The position numbers and the translations under genes were made by a program. This document shows, piece after piece, positions 35,301-48,200 of a stretch of 64,000 nucleotides of DNA. The stretch is from Thermothielavioides terrestris NRRL 8126 (Eukaryota > Ascomycota > Sordariomycetes > Sordariales > Chaetomiaceae). A model generated the notes under the pieces. That model had not been told where the DNA came from. It did no database searches and saw only the letters and a program-made list of their open reading frames with translations. The DNA is taken from contig NC_016457.1 of the NCBI RefSeq assembly GCF_000226115.1, forward strand, positions 2,170,001 through 2,234,000. The letters are read 5' to 3'. Position 1 is the stretch's first letter, and the number at the start of each line of letters is the position of its first letter.

Positions 35301-38300
35301 TCTCTGCTACCATGTTGTGCTCCTGGGCGCGCAGGTTCGATCGCGCGCCTCCATGGAGCCATGGCCAGGTTGGGCCCACGCCGGCCCAGACTCTCGACAA
35401 CCTGGGCAATACCGGCGTGGCGTCGAGGGCTCGTTGCCTGGTAGCCGGCTGGTTGGGGCGCTCGTACACTAGCGTATGGCACGTCTCCCTAACATCATCA
35501 CGGCAGGACACATGCTCAGACAGCCAACCCATACCGTGATTGGAAGGTCGAAATACGCTCCAGATCCCTGTGGCGGGATATTGCCCACGAACAGTACGAC
35601 TCGCAGCCGCCCTGACTCCTCACTTGAGAGGCGGGAGGGGCGTCCACCGTAGACGTGTGGGCCCCGCCGACCCAGGGCTTTCCGTATGCAATCCGCGCGG
35701 GTTGATACTTGGATGATGTCTGGGGTGCTGAGGCTCCGGTGTCGCGGTCAGCGCATGGCACGCGGGATTTGACCATGCGCCTCGGGAAGCATCATGCCCT
35801 CATCCGGACGCAGCCGGGACCCCTCAGAAGAGGAGAAAAACGGCCAAGGAGCGTCTGGAAGAGGACCGTGTTGTTGGGTATGTGGGCCATCTCCCTGTCG
35901 ACAATGCCGAAACGCTCACACTGCATGCCACCGCCCGTGGCTGCACGATGTTGCACATTCGAGCCAGTGTTGTGATCCGTGGACTCCAAGGCCACGGTTA
36001 CGCCGCGGTGTCCAGGATGCGATACCTGGCTTGCAGCAAAACCGACAGGTTCCTCGTGACACCGGAAGGCGATTGGCTGCTTTGGCGTAAGCGGTGTTGT
36101 TCCAGGCGCCAACTGGTACATAAAAATAAGTAGTGAGCACTTCCTCCCGGTTACCATCACTCAGAGCGGCCGAGAATTGCGCCTAGAGCGTGCTAGGGAT
36201 TGGGTTTTGGGGGAAGCAGAAAGAGGGTAGGGGTTCGCGGTCTGTTCATGAGCGGCAACGGTGGTTCTCGACCGCTCAAGCAAGAGCAACTTGCATGAAT
36301 TGCTTGACAGTGGGAAAATGCGGGAAAAGAGGGTGCTTCTCCGGCCCGCGCGCGCGAAAGGAACCCGAGCTATCCTGCTAGGTGATAATCCCAACGTCCA
36401 CAAGGGAGAATCGTAAGAATGTCCACGGCGACGAGGGAGAATCCTTCTCCCCAAACCACCAGCACCCCCGGGCACAGTCAGGAATGTTGACGAAAATAAG
36501 GTCCTCCACAGCACCGCTTGCAGACCGAGCGGTCGGAATGTCCCCACAACTGTAGAAACGAATGGTTCGATGAAGCAACCTGCCGGAGGCGTGTCCGCGA
36601 GCTGAACCTCATCCAACAAGCAGCCTTAGTTGGGTTGAACTGAATTTGATGCCGTCCATCGCCCTCCCTGTCTTGAGGCCGCGGGGCGTGCCGTATAAGC
36701 AACAGCATCCTACCAGGAACGGAGTTGCCCGGTGGCTAAAGGGGCGGCAGAGTGCAGCGTCGCCATCACCCGGGGTCCGTAGATCTTCTCGTCCGACGTT
36801 TGCGCGGGTTTCTTCTTGTGACAGTACACCCAGCCTCCGAGCCGGAAGCCATGCTGGTGGTGTAACGTTCGTATTTGTGCAACGGCGTGTTGTGGCAGAT
36901 GTTCGTAGTTCTGAATCTAGACCCCAAAACCGAAGGCGAGTGTGAAGACGGGAACACCCTTGCCGACAGCGGGTCGTTTGCGGCAAGGATAAAATAACAT
37001 AAAATAAAGGTTTTAAAAAAGGGAGACATAAATGTCTCAAGGCGAAGAGAAAAGAAGAAGACAAGGTTCCTCTCTCCAGCCACGAGTTGCGCTTGGGAAA
37101 GAAAGTCGTTTCTCTGGCTCGCCGGTGTCTGAAATTCTGAATTCTCTCAGTGGAGGTTGCTGCAGCTTCGTCTTACAGACGGACGCGGTTGTGCAAACAC
37201 CCAACGGTTAACGTAGAGCGACAGGTTGATTCCCACACGCTGTCCGTTCCGTCTCGGAGTGGCACGGGTTGCAGAAGGGCTGGTTCAGCCTCGCGCCACA
37301 AACAGCCTGCCAGAGCCGCGAAGGAAGCTACGATGGAGACGTGGGCTGCCGTTTGCAAACAGCGATCCCATGAGCCCACGAGCCCCGGCAAAGCACGTGA
37401 GTCACCATGAAACTTCCCGTCGGGACCGACAGGACGGCATGTCGGTGGCATCGCCTCGGCCCCGGCAATTCCGAGACCTCACCCAGGCCAGAATGGTATA
37501 CACATGTAGTGTAAAGCCGCACAGAGCGCGCCGAAGACTGGTTTCTTTCCCCTGGCCGTTCAATGCACAACATGGCTCAGCAGCCGCAGTCGTGGCTGGA
37601 AGTCGTTTCACCGCCTCAGGAATGGAACGAAAGCCTCAGTTAGATCCCCGTTAGATCGGAGGTCTCTTTGGCTGGATCCGCCTGACGACTTGCGTCGCCG
37701 TCTTTCACGATGCACTGTAGAACCCCAGGCCCCGGCATACTCGAAAAAAACAGCCAACATTTTTGGCGACGGAGGGTGCCGATGCTGACGATAGTTAACC
37801 ACTGTGGTAGAATGGCCGGTGCAAAACCTATGGTCGCTGGAGCCATTCATATGGTCAGACGCCGCCAACTGCAGAACCCAAGGTCGAATTTTTGGCCAAG
37901 GTTTCGTGTTTTGCTTGTCGAGAAGGACGGCGGAGTTGAATGGCTTCGAGAGGAAAGGTGAGCCGGGCCGAACAGCGGAACTCGCATCGTCATGTCCGGG
38001 CCCTTGCTCGATGATCGTCGCCAATGGGAGCGGTTTGGGAATAGCTCAGGAGCATCTCACCGGGCGCCGAGTCGGATCTCGTCAGTGGCTGTCTCACAAG
38101 CACCCGCCTTCCCGCCGCGCTATTCCCAATGTGTGCGCCCTTCCAGAAGCCGCCCGGAACGGCCAATCGGCACAGTCCTGTGTGCTTGTTCGAGCGCCAC
38201 CACGAAGGGCAGCTTGAGCCGAACGAGCATGACGATCAGCTATCCATTATACTAGTATACCTCTCGCAGCTTGGGGGACGACGGCGGTTTTACGTTAGCG

Positions 38301-38350
38301 GGCGTTGTGGCTACCCAATGCAGGTACCGTAATCAACGTTAGACGCCGTA

Positions 38351-38386
38351 CTGTATGTATGTAATGTAATCCGTACATACATACAG
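38351..38386. repeat. perfect inverted repeat, hairpin-forming
   Basis: The arms ctgtatgtatgt (38351-38362) and acatacatacag (38375-38386) are exact reverse complements, with one more A-T pair inside (38363 and 38374) and a 10-base loop. It lies in the gene-free region. It could be a protein-binding palindrome, a cruciform-prone site or a chance microsatellite pair (gtat/atac). Confidence 0.7.
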
Positions 38387-38654
38387 CACCTCAACCTCAC
38401 TGTTAGCAGCCTCTGGCCGGTTGCAGCTTGGCCAGGATTGGTGGAGTCGGACTGCCTAACAAGCCTGGCTGGCTCAAGCAAGCATCAGGTACTGCACAAT
38501 CCTCTAGTGTACACTAGCCACCGGTCCTGTCCCTGGCCCGATCTTGCGCCAGTGCAGGCCCAGATTCCCTGCTCACGCTCGCAAACCTAGTACCTCTTGT
38601 GTATTTTATTTGTAAGGTGCATGTACTGAATACTCGGTATGTTCCGAATAATGC

Positions 38655-38692
38655 GTATTCCATACGGAATACAAGGACTGATTCCGTATTCC
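38655..38692. repeat. nested palindromes based on ATTCCGTAT / ATACGGAAT
   Basis: The sequence gtattccatacggaatac (38655-38672) has 7-base inverted arms around four bases. Part of it, atacggaat (38662-38670), is repeated as its exact reverse complement attccgtat at 38681-38689. Three inverted motifs in 38 bases suggest a dimeric factor site or a small hairpin. No known factor was recognised. Confidence 0.6.
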
Positions 38693-41600
38693 TCGGCTCT
38701 TGTTCGAGTGACGAAGCTACGCTCCGTATCTGTGCACTTGCTCAAACTTAAATTCTTCCCCAACAAGTTTGCAGCAAAGAAAGCCTCGCAAATCGAACGC
38801 CGGCAGGATACAATCGATGATGCATCACGATGAGCAAAACCACACGCCGTTCTGTACCGTCCCGTTCGAAGTCCCGCTCAGCTCCCGCCAGAGGCCGAAG
38901 CCCTGACGGTTCATGTTGTGTAGGGCTCTACGGAGAGTAAAAACGAAGTGGAGAGAAATCTCAACCTGCGGTTTGCCAGATGTGTCATTCAAAGCCACTG
39001 TGACACAGCGTCTTTCATACTTGCATGCTTTCTTCGCGACGGGCCAGGGCTTGTCTCGACGGGCCTAGATGGCACCCATGCCCCATCACCGGCCCGAGCC
39101 TCGACGCACGCAAACACCGGGCTGCCGAGCTCCTCCAGAGATCAGGGCGAGGAGGAGGAGTTAACGAAAAGAAGAATGGCTGCCTTTATTGCCGGCTTGT
39201 TGCCGCGTTTTAACGTGCTGTGGGCTCCCATGGAAAACGCCTGGAAGGAAGTCGGTGACGGGAGCTACACGGTACACAATAGGTCAGGGGCTGTGTGTGC
39301 GGTACATTCACAGGAGGAGGGTATGTGCAAACATAACAAGCTGATGCTCCACCCGTCAGTCCTGCGCATCTCGCTGCCGCTGCCACGGCCGCGCCGGCCG
39401 GGTGGCTCCAAATCTGAGCCGGTTGGGGAGGCTCGTCGCCCTACGCTAACGGCAACGTTAGCTTGTCACAGGATGACACCCCTGATGAAACTCTGCTAAC
39501 TTTCCGTACCCTTGCAGGGCAAAACATGCCAGCCGAAAGCACGGACTCCAGCCGTCTTTCGCTACGCAAACGCTAGGGCGTGTGGCGGCGAAAGAAGCTT
39601 CCACCGTTGCCAGCTGTCTCGGACGCCCTAGTCTGCTCCGGCCTGTCGCGACACCCTTCACGCGTCGGCCTTCCAGCTCAATGCGACCCTCTGGCTGCAC
39701 GACACCTTGCCGCAGGTCCGCTTACCACTGCTCTCCTGGATTTCCCGCCCTCTGGTCGCACGAAACCCAACGAAAGCCGTTTTTTTTTCTGCTGCCCAGA
39801 CGTCTAGATGGCCGCAGCGCACCAAATCAGCCTGCGGCTTGTTCGGCGTTGCTTCCCACCATCTCCGGTGACTGCGGGTCCCGTCTCACTCTAGTATACC
39901 CCCGCCGACGACTTCGCTTCCCCGATCTCTTCCCCAGAAAATAGACTCCTCGGCCGCGTCGGCATTGGGCATTGGTTCTGGTGAGAAAGCGGATCGCAGT
40001 CAGGGCAGAGTGCGACGGTACAGCCTGATCAAATGCCGCGTGTGTTGTGTCAAAGCAGCCCACCCACCGCTTAGCCACTGCCGCGCCCCCTTCGGGCCTG
40101 CTGGCAGTCGGTACACTCAACAGCTCGACAAAGTACAGTACCTGTAAACGGTCGCGTGAAGCGCGAAGCGCTGCGTGGCTCCCCGCGCGTCCCATTGGCG
40201 TTCCTGTGTTGGCAGGAGAAGCGGTCTCAAGCCGGACTGAACGGCCAGGGGATACCCTCTCGTCCCGTCCGCATCACGGTTGTTCCTGATTCCGTACTGC
40301 GGTACATAGACCTCTTCAACAGTGGGCGGGATCGCTTGATGCAGGGCTGCCTGTGCCAGGCTAAATCGCCTGGCATTGAGGGCTGCCGTTCGGAGCTGGG
40401 TACAGACAAGCCGTCTAACCACCTTCCAAATCGGCACAGGACAGCGGACGGCACACCGCCGACGCTGCTCGCTGCTACGCTGCCCTCCACCACAACCGCT
40501 TCGAGCCTCTGGCTGGGGCCTTGAACCTTGGTTCAGATGCCGGCAAGGAGAGAAAGATCTGCTCGTCAGTGATCTTCCATCGCGCCCTGTCCCCATCCGT
40601 CCAACTTGGGTCAGGGGTGGGGGCCAGCATCACAACGGCCCAACCCCCCAGCCAGAATTGCCGTTTTCGAGCAGCCGCCGCCCCGATCTTGCCAGTCAGG
40701 CTCAGGCTCCGCTTGCTGGATGCATCCGGCACTGTCACTGTATCTACCCACGCCCCCTGTCGATCTGCATCCACACCTTCACTACACTACGCCCGCCCGG
40801 ACTTGCAGCACCGTACGTACACTACATACGTAGTTATGTGCGTACACCACGGATTACATACGACAAACAGGCAACAGGCACCCGCTCAGGGCTCACCCCC
40901 TCCCCCCCGGCTCCGGGGAGGGCAAAGCCTGCGATTGGCCTGAGGTGATGGAACTCCAACAACGGTCATGCTTTTCTTCCGTGGAGTCGACGCGGAGCTC
41001 ATGTGGACCAAGGACCAATCAGCCAGACGCAACTGCTCCAGCCGAGATGCCATGCGCGGCTTGTACCTCTCTCTGTGCATCACCGCGAGTGTCCATCGGC
41101 CTCGTGCGCCGGGCTGCTGGCTTGTGGAGAGCTCGGGTTTGTTTGTGCCCCTCGCTGCAACAAGGTATGACCGGTCATTCGATTCCTGGGTGAGATGTCC
41201 CGACAAGGAAGGCCGGAATTCTCTCACAGAGCCTTCAAAAGCGAAAGTCACGCACCGGCCATAGCTCGTGGGTGAACAACGACACTGTCTCGTCTGTCTG
41301 GGCTTGGGATCGGGTGTCTGCGCGGGTGCCATTGGCCCAAGAGGTCCTCGCCTATCGCCTGTCCTGCCCATGCTTTCATGCACACAGACGAAGCGCGTCC
41401 TGCCCAGCACTGCTCTGTATGTACTGTGGCATGCCCGGGTCCCCGCGCAAAGCCTGCTGTGCCTTGTCCCTTCTCTGCGTTCCTCGCTGAGAAACCACCT
41501 CCCCGCCGCTCGCTATACGTTCGTCTAGGCATAGGCGTCGCCCCAGCCCGTTTTGACCAAGCACAGCTTGGCTTCTTTGCATGGCAGCAGTGGCCCCCGG

Positions 41601-42839
41601 TTGGTTCCATCGAGGCCCTGGCACGGCATTAGCCATTCAGCCGAGAGATCTGGTACGGCCAAGCAGTCTTTCACTATAGCCCCGTCACTCACTCGCCTCG
41701 ACCCTGGATCGCAGAGGGGCCCCCCGGACACAGAAGGTTGTGGCTCAGCCCACCCCATCTGCCGCAGTGTACTGTGGTAGGAATCCGATATTATTATAGC
41801 AGAGTCCACGGCTTCGCGGGTTTCGACTTATCGAGAGATCCGACCCCAGGCCCGGCCCTAGTCGACCCGCCGTTGACTCGCCATAGTTCCCGTCCTCTGT
41901 CAGGTACCAGGTACCCTGTCCCTCCTCCTCCATTGTTGCAGTTGCCCATGCAGACCCTGCAACTCTTTTCGGCCTTGCTCCGAATGGCCTGCGCTCTCCA
42001 CCGGTATTAATCTCACCTCTATCCCACGTTCGAACAGGGTACCGGTGGAACGCGGGTCTTAATACCGCCTCGCCAGCTCTCAGGCGCGCCTAGCTCCCTC
42101 CTCTGCTCCGTTTCCAAGAGGATATCATTCACAGAATAGCCCCGCCGAGCGTCGGTTGACCCGCCTCTGGACTTCATACAAGTTGTCCTGCTGTCTCTGG
42201 CACCGCACCCCGCCTCTTCGACCGATCCACGATTCTCTTGGACATCACGCACTCGACCAAGGTTGGTAGTGACCAGGACTCAGCGTCGTTCGTAGATCAC
42301 CGGATCCAGAAACGGACCCCGCTGTTTCCCGTCCTCTCTCCAAGGCCCGGCGGCCCCCGTCTGATCTTCGTTCTGACTGGTGGGACTTGCCCTCCGGTAC
42401 AACGCACTCGAATACGCCGGGAGAGAAACTCGCGTGTTCGACCAACCGCCTCCTCCCTTGCTGTCTTCAGGCAGCGTCCCAGTTTGATCTCTGGGGAAGG
42501 CCAGCAAAGACGCAGCAGACGCATCCCCTAGCGCACATTCTTCTCCAGAGGACGCCGATCTGCTGGGCAGAGGAACAGGAAACCGCCGCAAACGGGACTT
42601 TGGAGGTCCTGGAGGCAGAAGGTCCACCTACCCGCTGTCTTCGCTTGTGATGGGCATTTATCGTCTCTGACTGCCGGTGCGGGACTTCGACGCTCGTTCA
42701 ACTTCTCTACCGCTTGTCGTTCGTTTAACCGGCAACCGCCCCTTAAGTCGTCGATTACGCAACTTGGGCCAACGCGACGCCCGCACCTCAGCCAGCCACG
42801 ACTCCTCCTTAACGACATTCAAACGACAGCCGATTCCAA

Positions 42840-45207
42840 ATGCTTGTTACCAGGCACACTGCCACGGAGCAGAGCCCTTGGTCCATAAGCAAGTACGAGA
42901 CCGCCTTTTGCAAGTCCGCGGAGAGATTACGCATGTCCAACAACTTCGACGCCGTGACGCAGTCAGACTGGCAGGGTCAGTACTCGTTCCTCCCGCCAGG
43001 CGACACCAACATCTTTTCACAGCCATATGAGCATGTGGCCAACTCGGCCGAGAGCGCGGACGCTCAGGCGCAGCCGCGGACGGTGACTGCCGCGTCAGGC
43101 GAGGCGCCGAAGCCCGACAGCTCGCCTCTCGGCCATCGCATCGATCCCCTAGGTCTGCGGCAGCCGAAACAGCCGTCCCCGATTCCCGAGCAGCCGGAGA
43201 CCCAGGCAGAGCAGTATGCACCGAAGCCGGCTGAGCCGGGCCACGAAGAGTCACTGGTCTCGACAGAGACGCCCAGCATGTCCCTTGGGTCGAACCCCCT
43301 GAGCTCGGTGTCCTCGGCGGGGCAAGGCTCTGAGACGGCACCAAGCCACTCAGGCAATGAAGGACAGGTTGCTGCCAAAGAAGACGACGACCAAGTGGTG
43401 GAGGACGAGGTAATGGTAGAGGGAGACGGCGAGGGCGAAGCGCAGCCCCCGGCTCAAACGCCGGCCGAGAGGACAGCGCAGCGACGGAAGATGAAGCGTT
43501 TCAGGTACGCGCCTCGGAGGTTCTCTTGCATGGAGAATGAAAAAAGAGGGAGGCTAATCCATCACAGGCTTACCCACCAGCAAACGCGGTTCCTGATGAG
43601 TGAATTTGCCAAGCAGCCACATCCGGATGCGGCACACCGAGAACGGCTCTCGCGCGAGATCCCCGGGCTCAGTCCTCGCCAAGTTCAGGTGTGGTTCCAG
43701 AACCGGTAGGGTCCATTCAACACACTACATCAGGCCCAGCGCGCCGGAACATTTTTGACGTGCTGATCCGAGTGCAGGCGGGCCAAGATTAAGCGTCTGA
43801 CGGCCGACGATCGCGAGCGCATGATGAAGATGAGGGCGGTCCCGGAGGATTTCGACAGCCTGAGCGCGCTGCATTCGCCATACGGCGCAGTCCACGGCTT
43901 GGGAGGGCCGATTACCTCGCCGGTAGATCTCGGCGCTCACTCGTATGCCGACCACATGATGCGGCCTCTCATGGTGGACGTGCGGCGCCATGATGGCGAG
44001 GACCACCTCTCCCCAACCGGCCTCAGCCCGGCGTTTGGGGGCATAGGTTTTGGCCCCTCAGGGGGACTAAGCACGCCGGACATGCTCTCTCCGATCTCGC
44101 CAACCTCCACAGATCACCGTTATGGCTACCCGAGCCATCTGTCAACCGCGTCGTTGGGTGGTGCCGGGCCGAGGACATCTAACCCGTTTGCGCGCCAGGG
44201 CAGCCTCGATTCCGGGATGCAGCTCCATGGCCACCACGCGCGGCAACAAATACGACCATTGCAGCCGCTTCAGCTCCGCGACACCCTGACAAGGTCGCGG
44301 TCGGATACTCTCCAGTCGCCGCTTCGGACGAGCATGTCGTGGAAGGGCGATGCGATCGATTACACCACCTACCACGGAGGGAACTCGTCCCCCCAGATAG
44401 GGAGCCGGCAACATAGCCTCTACCAACAAGACCCGGTGGGCGGCACCTCGACTGGTGGTCTGGGTCCATACGACTCGACCAACTATTCCGGTACGGCTCC
44501 CCAGGAAGTTCTCAAGGCGGGCAGGGGGAGGGATGGGGGAGTGGAAGGGGGGGCTTGAATACGCCGACAGCGGACTACTGGCTAACAGCGGAGATCATAC
44601 AGGCTCTACCGTCCAGTCGCCGACCCACTACTCCAGCTTCCAGTCATCGAGCCTGCAGTCCAGCCAGCAGCGGGGGTCACGCCTGCGGGCCGCATCGGCG
44701 TCTCTTCCCTTGGGATTGGATCTGCGCACGCAGTTCAGGTCGGCCATTGGGTCCGGCGGCCTGGCGACCACGGCGCATTCTCCCGGGCCGCGGACGCCAT
44801 CGACCTCGCAGCTCGGCGGCGGCGGCGTCTCGTCCAGCTACACGGGCAGCTTCCCCTCGGCGCCGCTGACGGCACCCGTCGACTTCTCCCTCCCGCGAAC
44901 GTCCGGCTTCCGGACGTCGACGACAGACTACTCGATGCCGCAGATGAGCGCGCCGATCGCGCCGCCCAACGACTTCTCGCAGGCCTTCCAGGCCAGCCTG
45001 TCCGGCGCGAGCGCCGCGCGGACGCCGATGAGGGACACGTTCGGGGGCGGCCCGCTCGGGCTGGGCCAGGGCCAGAGCGCGGGAGCGGCGGACCGGCCGG
45101 ACGAGTATGCGCACGACCCGCTGGGCATGAAGCGCAGACGCAGCTTCACCACGGGCTCGTCTTCCGTGGCGACTACCGGGGCTGGCGCCTACGGAAGCAC
45201 AGCATAA
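42840..45207 (+). CDS. homeobox transcription factor
   Basis: A 706-residue nuclear regulator. Exons are 42840-43504, 43568-43705, 43778-44490 and 44603-45207; introns are 63, 72 and 112 bp. The homeodomain begins at RRKMKRFRLTHQQTRF in exon 1 and runs through exon 2 (SREIPGLSPRQVQVWFQNR) into exon 3 (RAKIKRL). Its third helix WFQNRRAKIKR is canonical, and introns split it after KRF and after WFQN. The N-terminal part is acidic (a Glu/Asp-rich run just before the homeodomain). The long C-terminal part is Ser/Thr/Pro/Gly-rich with a basic MKRRRSF near the end, possibly a nuclear signal. Overall it resembles conidiation-related fungal homeobox proteins such as HTF1, but I cannot fix the orthologue. 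A second in-frame ATG at 42933 (MSNNFDAV) may be the true start; neither ATG has a purine at -3. Confidence 0.9.
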
Positions 45208-48200
45208 ATGAGGGCAGGCGGTTGCGAAAACGGACCATGTTACGAGGTGGGAAAAAAACAGCACCACTCGGAAATATCCCCGGTTCGCTTTATCATGCTT
45301 CCTTCGATTCGGTTCGGTTCGGTTCCTGGGCAGATGTGCTGCTCTTTCGCTTCCCCACGAGCTTCGATTCATTCTTCTCCCTTTTCACTTGGTGCCGACT
45401 TGGTTCGATTCGATCCAGAAGCGATAATATGTTCGCATACTTCTGTTAACCCATGGAAAAACCTGACGGCCAACCTTCCCAAATCCTCTCCAACGCTGCC
45501 TCGGAGCCGGAGACATCGACCAGATTGGGAACCGAAGCCTCGGTCCGTTCGGCTGCCTTTCGATTCCGCACTTTTGTACTCCTTTTCGTCCCCCCCTTTG
45601 TGCAGGACTGCATGGCAAGAAACCGACATCAGCGCAGGCCAATGCCGATTCGAACTTGGTTTCCACTTGGGTGTGTCCCTGGTTGTAACCTGGGCGCGGG
45701 GCGGGCTGGGCTTTTGGGGAGTTTGCGGTCTACGGTTTATTGATTTGTTTATTTTTTCTTACTACCATTACGTTGACTACGACTGGCGAACGGGATGGTT
45801 CTAACTTCTAACTCGGCTGTTTGGTGGGGTTGGGGGAAAGGGGCGGAGGGGGTGCTTTGGATTATAACGCTGCAACGAAAACCATACTTTCATGGAGGGC
45901 GAGCGAATCGTCGGAGTTTTGCATTGCTTGGACGGCTTCTTCGGACGGTTTGGCGGGTTTGGCGGCCAGTTTGTGAGCGAGCTTGTGTGTGCGTTCTGCT
46001 GTTGGGTGCCAGGAGGATAGGGGTAACGCTAGCAGGGTCACTTCAGGTTGGCGCGCTGTTTTTCTCTACTACCCCATCTCGTCGTCTTGTGCATAGATAG
46101 ACGACCGAAAATTTGGGCATGTGTTCAAGTGTAAGATCGGCCCACGGCATCACTTTCTGTCACTTGCCTCTCCGCGCGGACGACATGATCAGGGGCCCGG
46201 CCTCTCGGGGCGAGCGAGCGAGCGACCTGCCCCGTTCAGACAGCTTTTCCGGGTCCACTTACATGAAATGGAATGAGAAAAACTGCCGTGTACGCCGCAA
46301 CTACGCAGTACAGCTATGTAAGATCAACGGTGGGCTACGTTGCAACCGCTTGGAAGGAGCAGGATCCGGCAACCCAAAACAACGCACTTACTCGCAGGGT
46401 ACCGGATGCCAAGAACGGCCGGTGGTTTGTTTGACAAGTTGAGGTTCAGGGTTGTGCGCCTCAACCAGTCAGCGAGGGTGGGCACCGGGCAGGGTGATGA
46501 TGCGGATGGGAGGCAGAGAGATGGGATGACACTCACATCGAGCGCTTGCATTGCAGGTTGCAGCCTTTTTTCTCCACCACCCGATGCATCCTGCGGAGTC
46601 GTACGCTAACTGTGCATCCCTCCACACACATCCAGCAACTGGCTGCGAGGATTGCCTCCCATTTGCTGCGCGCCTTTACTTGCCGTTCAGGAGAAGGGGA
46701 GAACAAGACAGGTGCGGAATACAATGGCACGGTGGCGGGAGGCTAACCCCGCTGCCGCTTGCCGTTGGAGTGCTCACAGCAGGGAAACGGAGCGACTTGT
46801 GCCTTGCGTTCAGTCCTGCTTAGATCCCACATCTCTACACCACGGAATACACAGTACATACCAAGGAGAGAGTGCTCGCCGGCTCTTGGCGACCATCCCG
46901 CTTCACCAAAGTCAAGAAAACTCGGGCTTCCCGCTCACGTTACTGAGTGAGTACGGAACTGTGTAACCGGTCGGATCCTGTGTTGAAACGAGCGCCAAGC
47001 GAGACTACCTGTATGTACCTAATGTTGTTCCATACACAGTACGAAAATTTGCTCCTCGTCTCTCAAGCAGCGCTAACTTATCGGGAAGCCACTGTCGCAG
47101 CGGGAGTGGTCTTCTGGTATTCCGTACCGGTGTTGGTTGGTCGGTGCCGGGGACTGCCTCACATGGGTCGGGGTCAAGTGTAGTTGCGGAGCAGGACCAA
47201 GGAGCAGGCGCTGGAACAGTATGAGATCGGTACTCTGGGCGAGTACATGAACGATTGTTGATCATGCCTAGGGGACTGCCGCAAGGGGCCCCGATATACA
47301 CATATCATTAGCATGGAGTGCGATAAAACCATTTGCGTTAAGTGCATGTCTCCAGCCACATTCCGGATACTACACTACACTACCTCTTCCCCGGACCTCC
47401 ATGCGTCTCCCCCACGATGGGGGCGTAACCTGGTTGTCACAACACGCTGCTCGTGCACATCGCTACAGAGATGGTACAGTATGTGTGTACAGTACACCGG
47501 TTTACCCGGCCCCTGAAGCTTGTGATCAGCATGGTTCCGAGCGAACGATCGGCTGATGGCATTTTGGCACGGACAACTTGGGTGGGACGGTGGGACACGG
47601 ACGGCTTCGACGGAGCATCTCGAAGGCTACCCAGTTGGGCAAAGCTCGCCGAAGGACTGTTGATCAACGACGCCCACCGTTCCATCCGGCCGGCCGTGCC
47701 TGGACGTCATGCGCTCTCCTCCCTCCTGTGATCGGTGTTCCTGGAAACCGCGGGGAAGCGAGGCGGCTTGCGGAACACTCCCCGTCCCACCCGTGCAATC
47801 CGGGGTGAGGGAGACGACTTGATCGGAAAATAAGCCAGATTAAAAACGTGCGCCGCCATTCACTGCGGAATGGAACGCGACTGCTACAGCTGATTGGAGG
47901 ATCTTTCGAGGGGTGCCGAAGAGAGTATGTACATGTAGGTACGTTCCATAGTACGCAGTCAAAGAAATGGCCGGGACAAGCACGTACCCCGTGATGCGAC
48001 TGGGCTTGGAGCCGGTGTTGTTGTTGCTACGTCAAATACAGCCTGTTCACCATCGGCCTGCACTGGTCTTGGCTGGGATCTCCGCGACGCGAAGCTCGCG
48101 ATTGACTGTAACGTACACCGTACACACGGAGGGCTTCTGGGATCCCAGACCCAGACCGCGACCCCGTTCTTGCCATTGCCGGCCGATCTTTCCCATTGCG

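Larger units (their letters stand above)
32305..42839. other. 10.5 kb gene-free region upstream of the homeobox gene
   Basis: I found no gene here. Open frames up to about 220 codons occur on both strands, but they overlap, lack domains and often begin without ATG. The interval contains small palindromes at 38351-38386 and 38655-38692, described separately, and CT-rich tracts close to the homeobox start. Large upstream spaces and long 5' leaders are common for fungal developmental regulators, so unannotated 5' UTR exons, enhancers or non-coding RNA are plausible but not shown by the sequence. Confidence 0.5.

Noticed and set aside
38640..38700. Consideration of a CRISPR-like or attachment site because of the repeated motif
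   Set aside because: This is a eukaryotic (fungal) window, and the motif is a short palindrome cluster without regularly spaced direct repeats.
45208..45804. 198-codon ORF just after the homeobox stop codon
   Set aside because: It most likely covers the 3' UTR; it has no domain and no ATG in a credible context.
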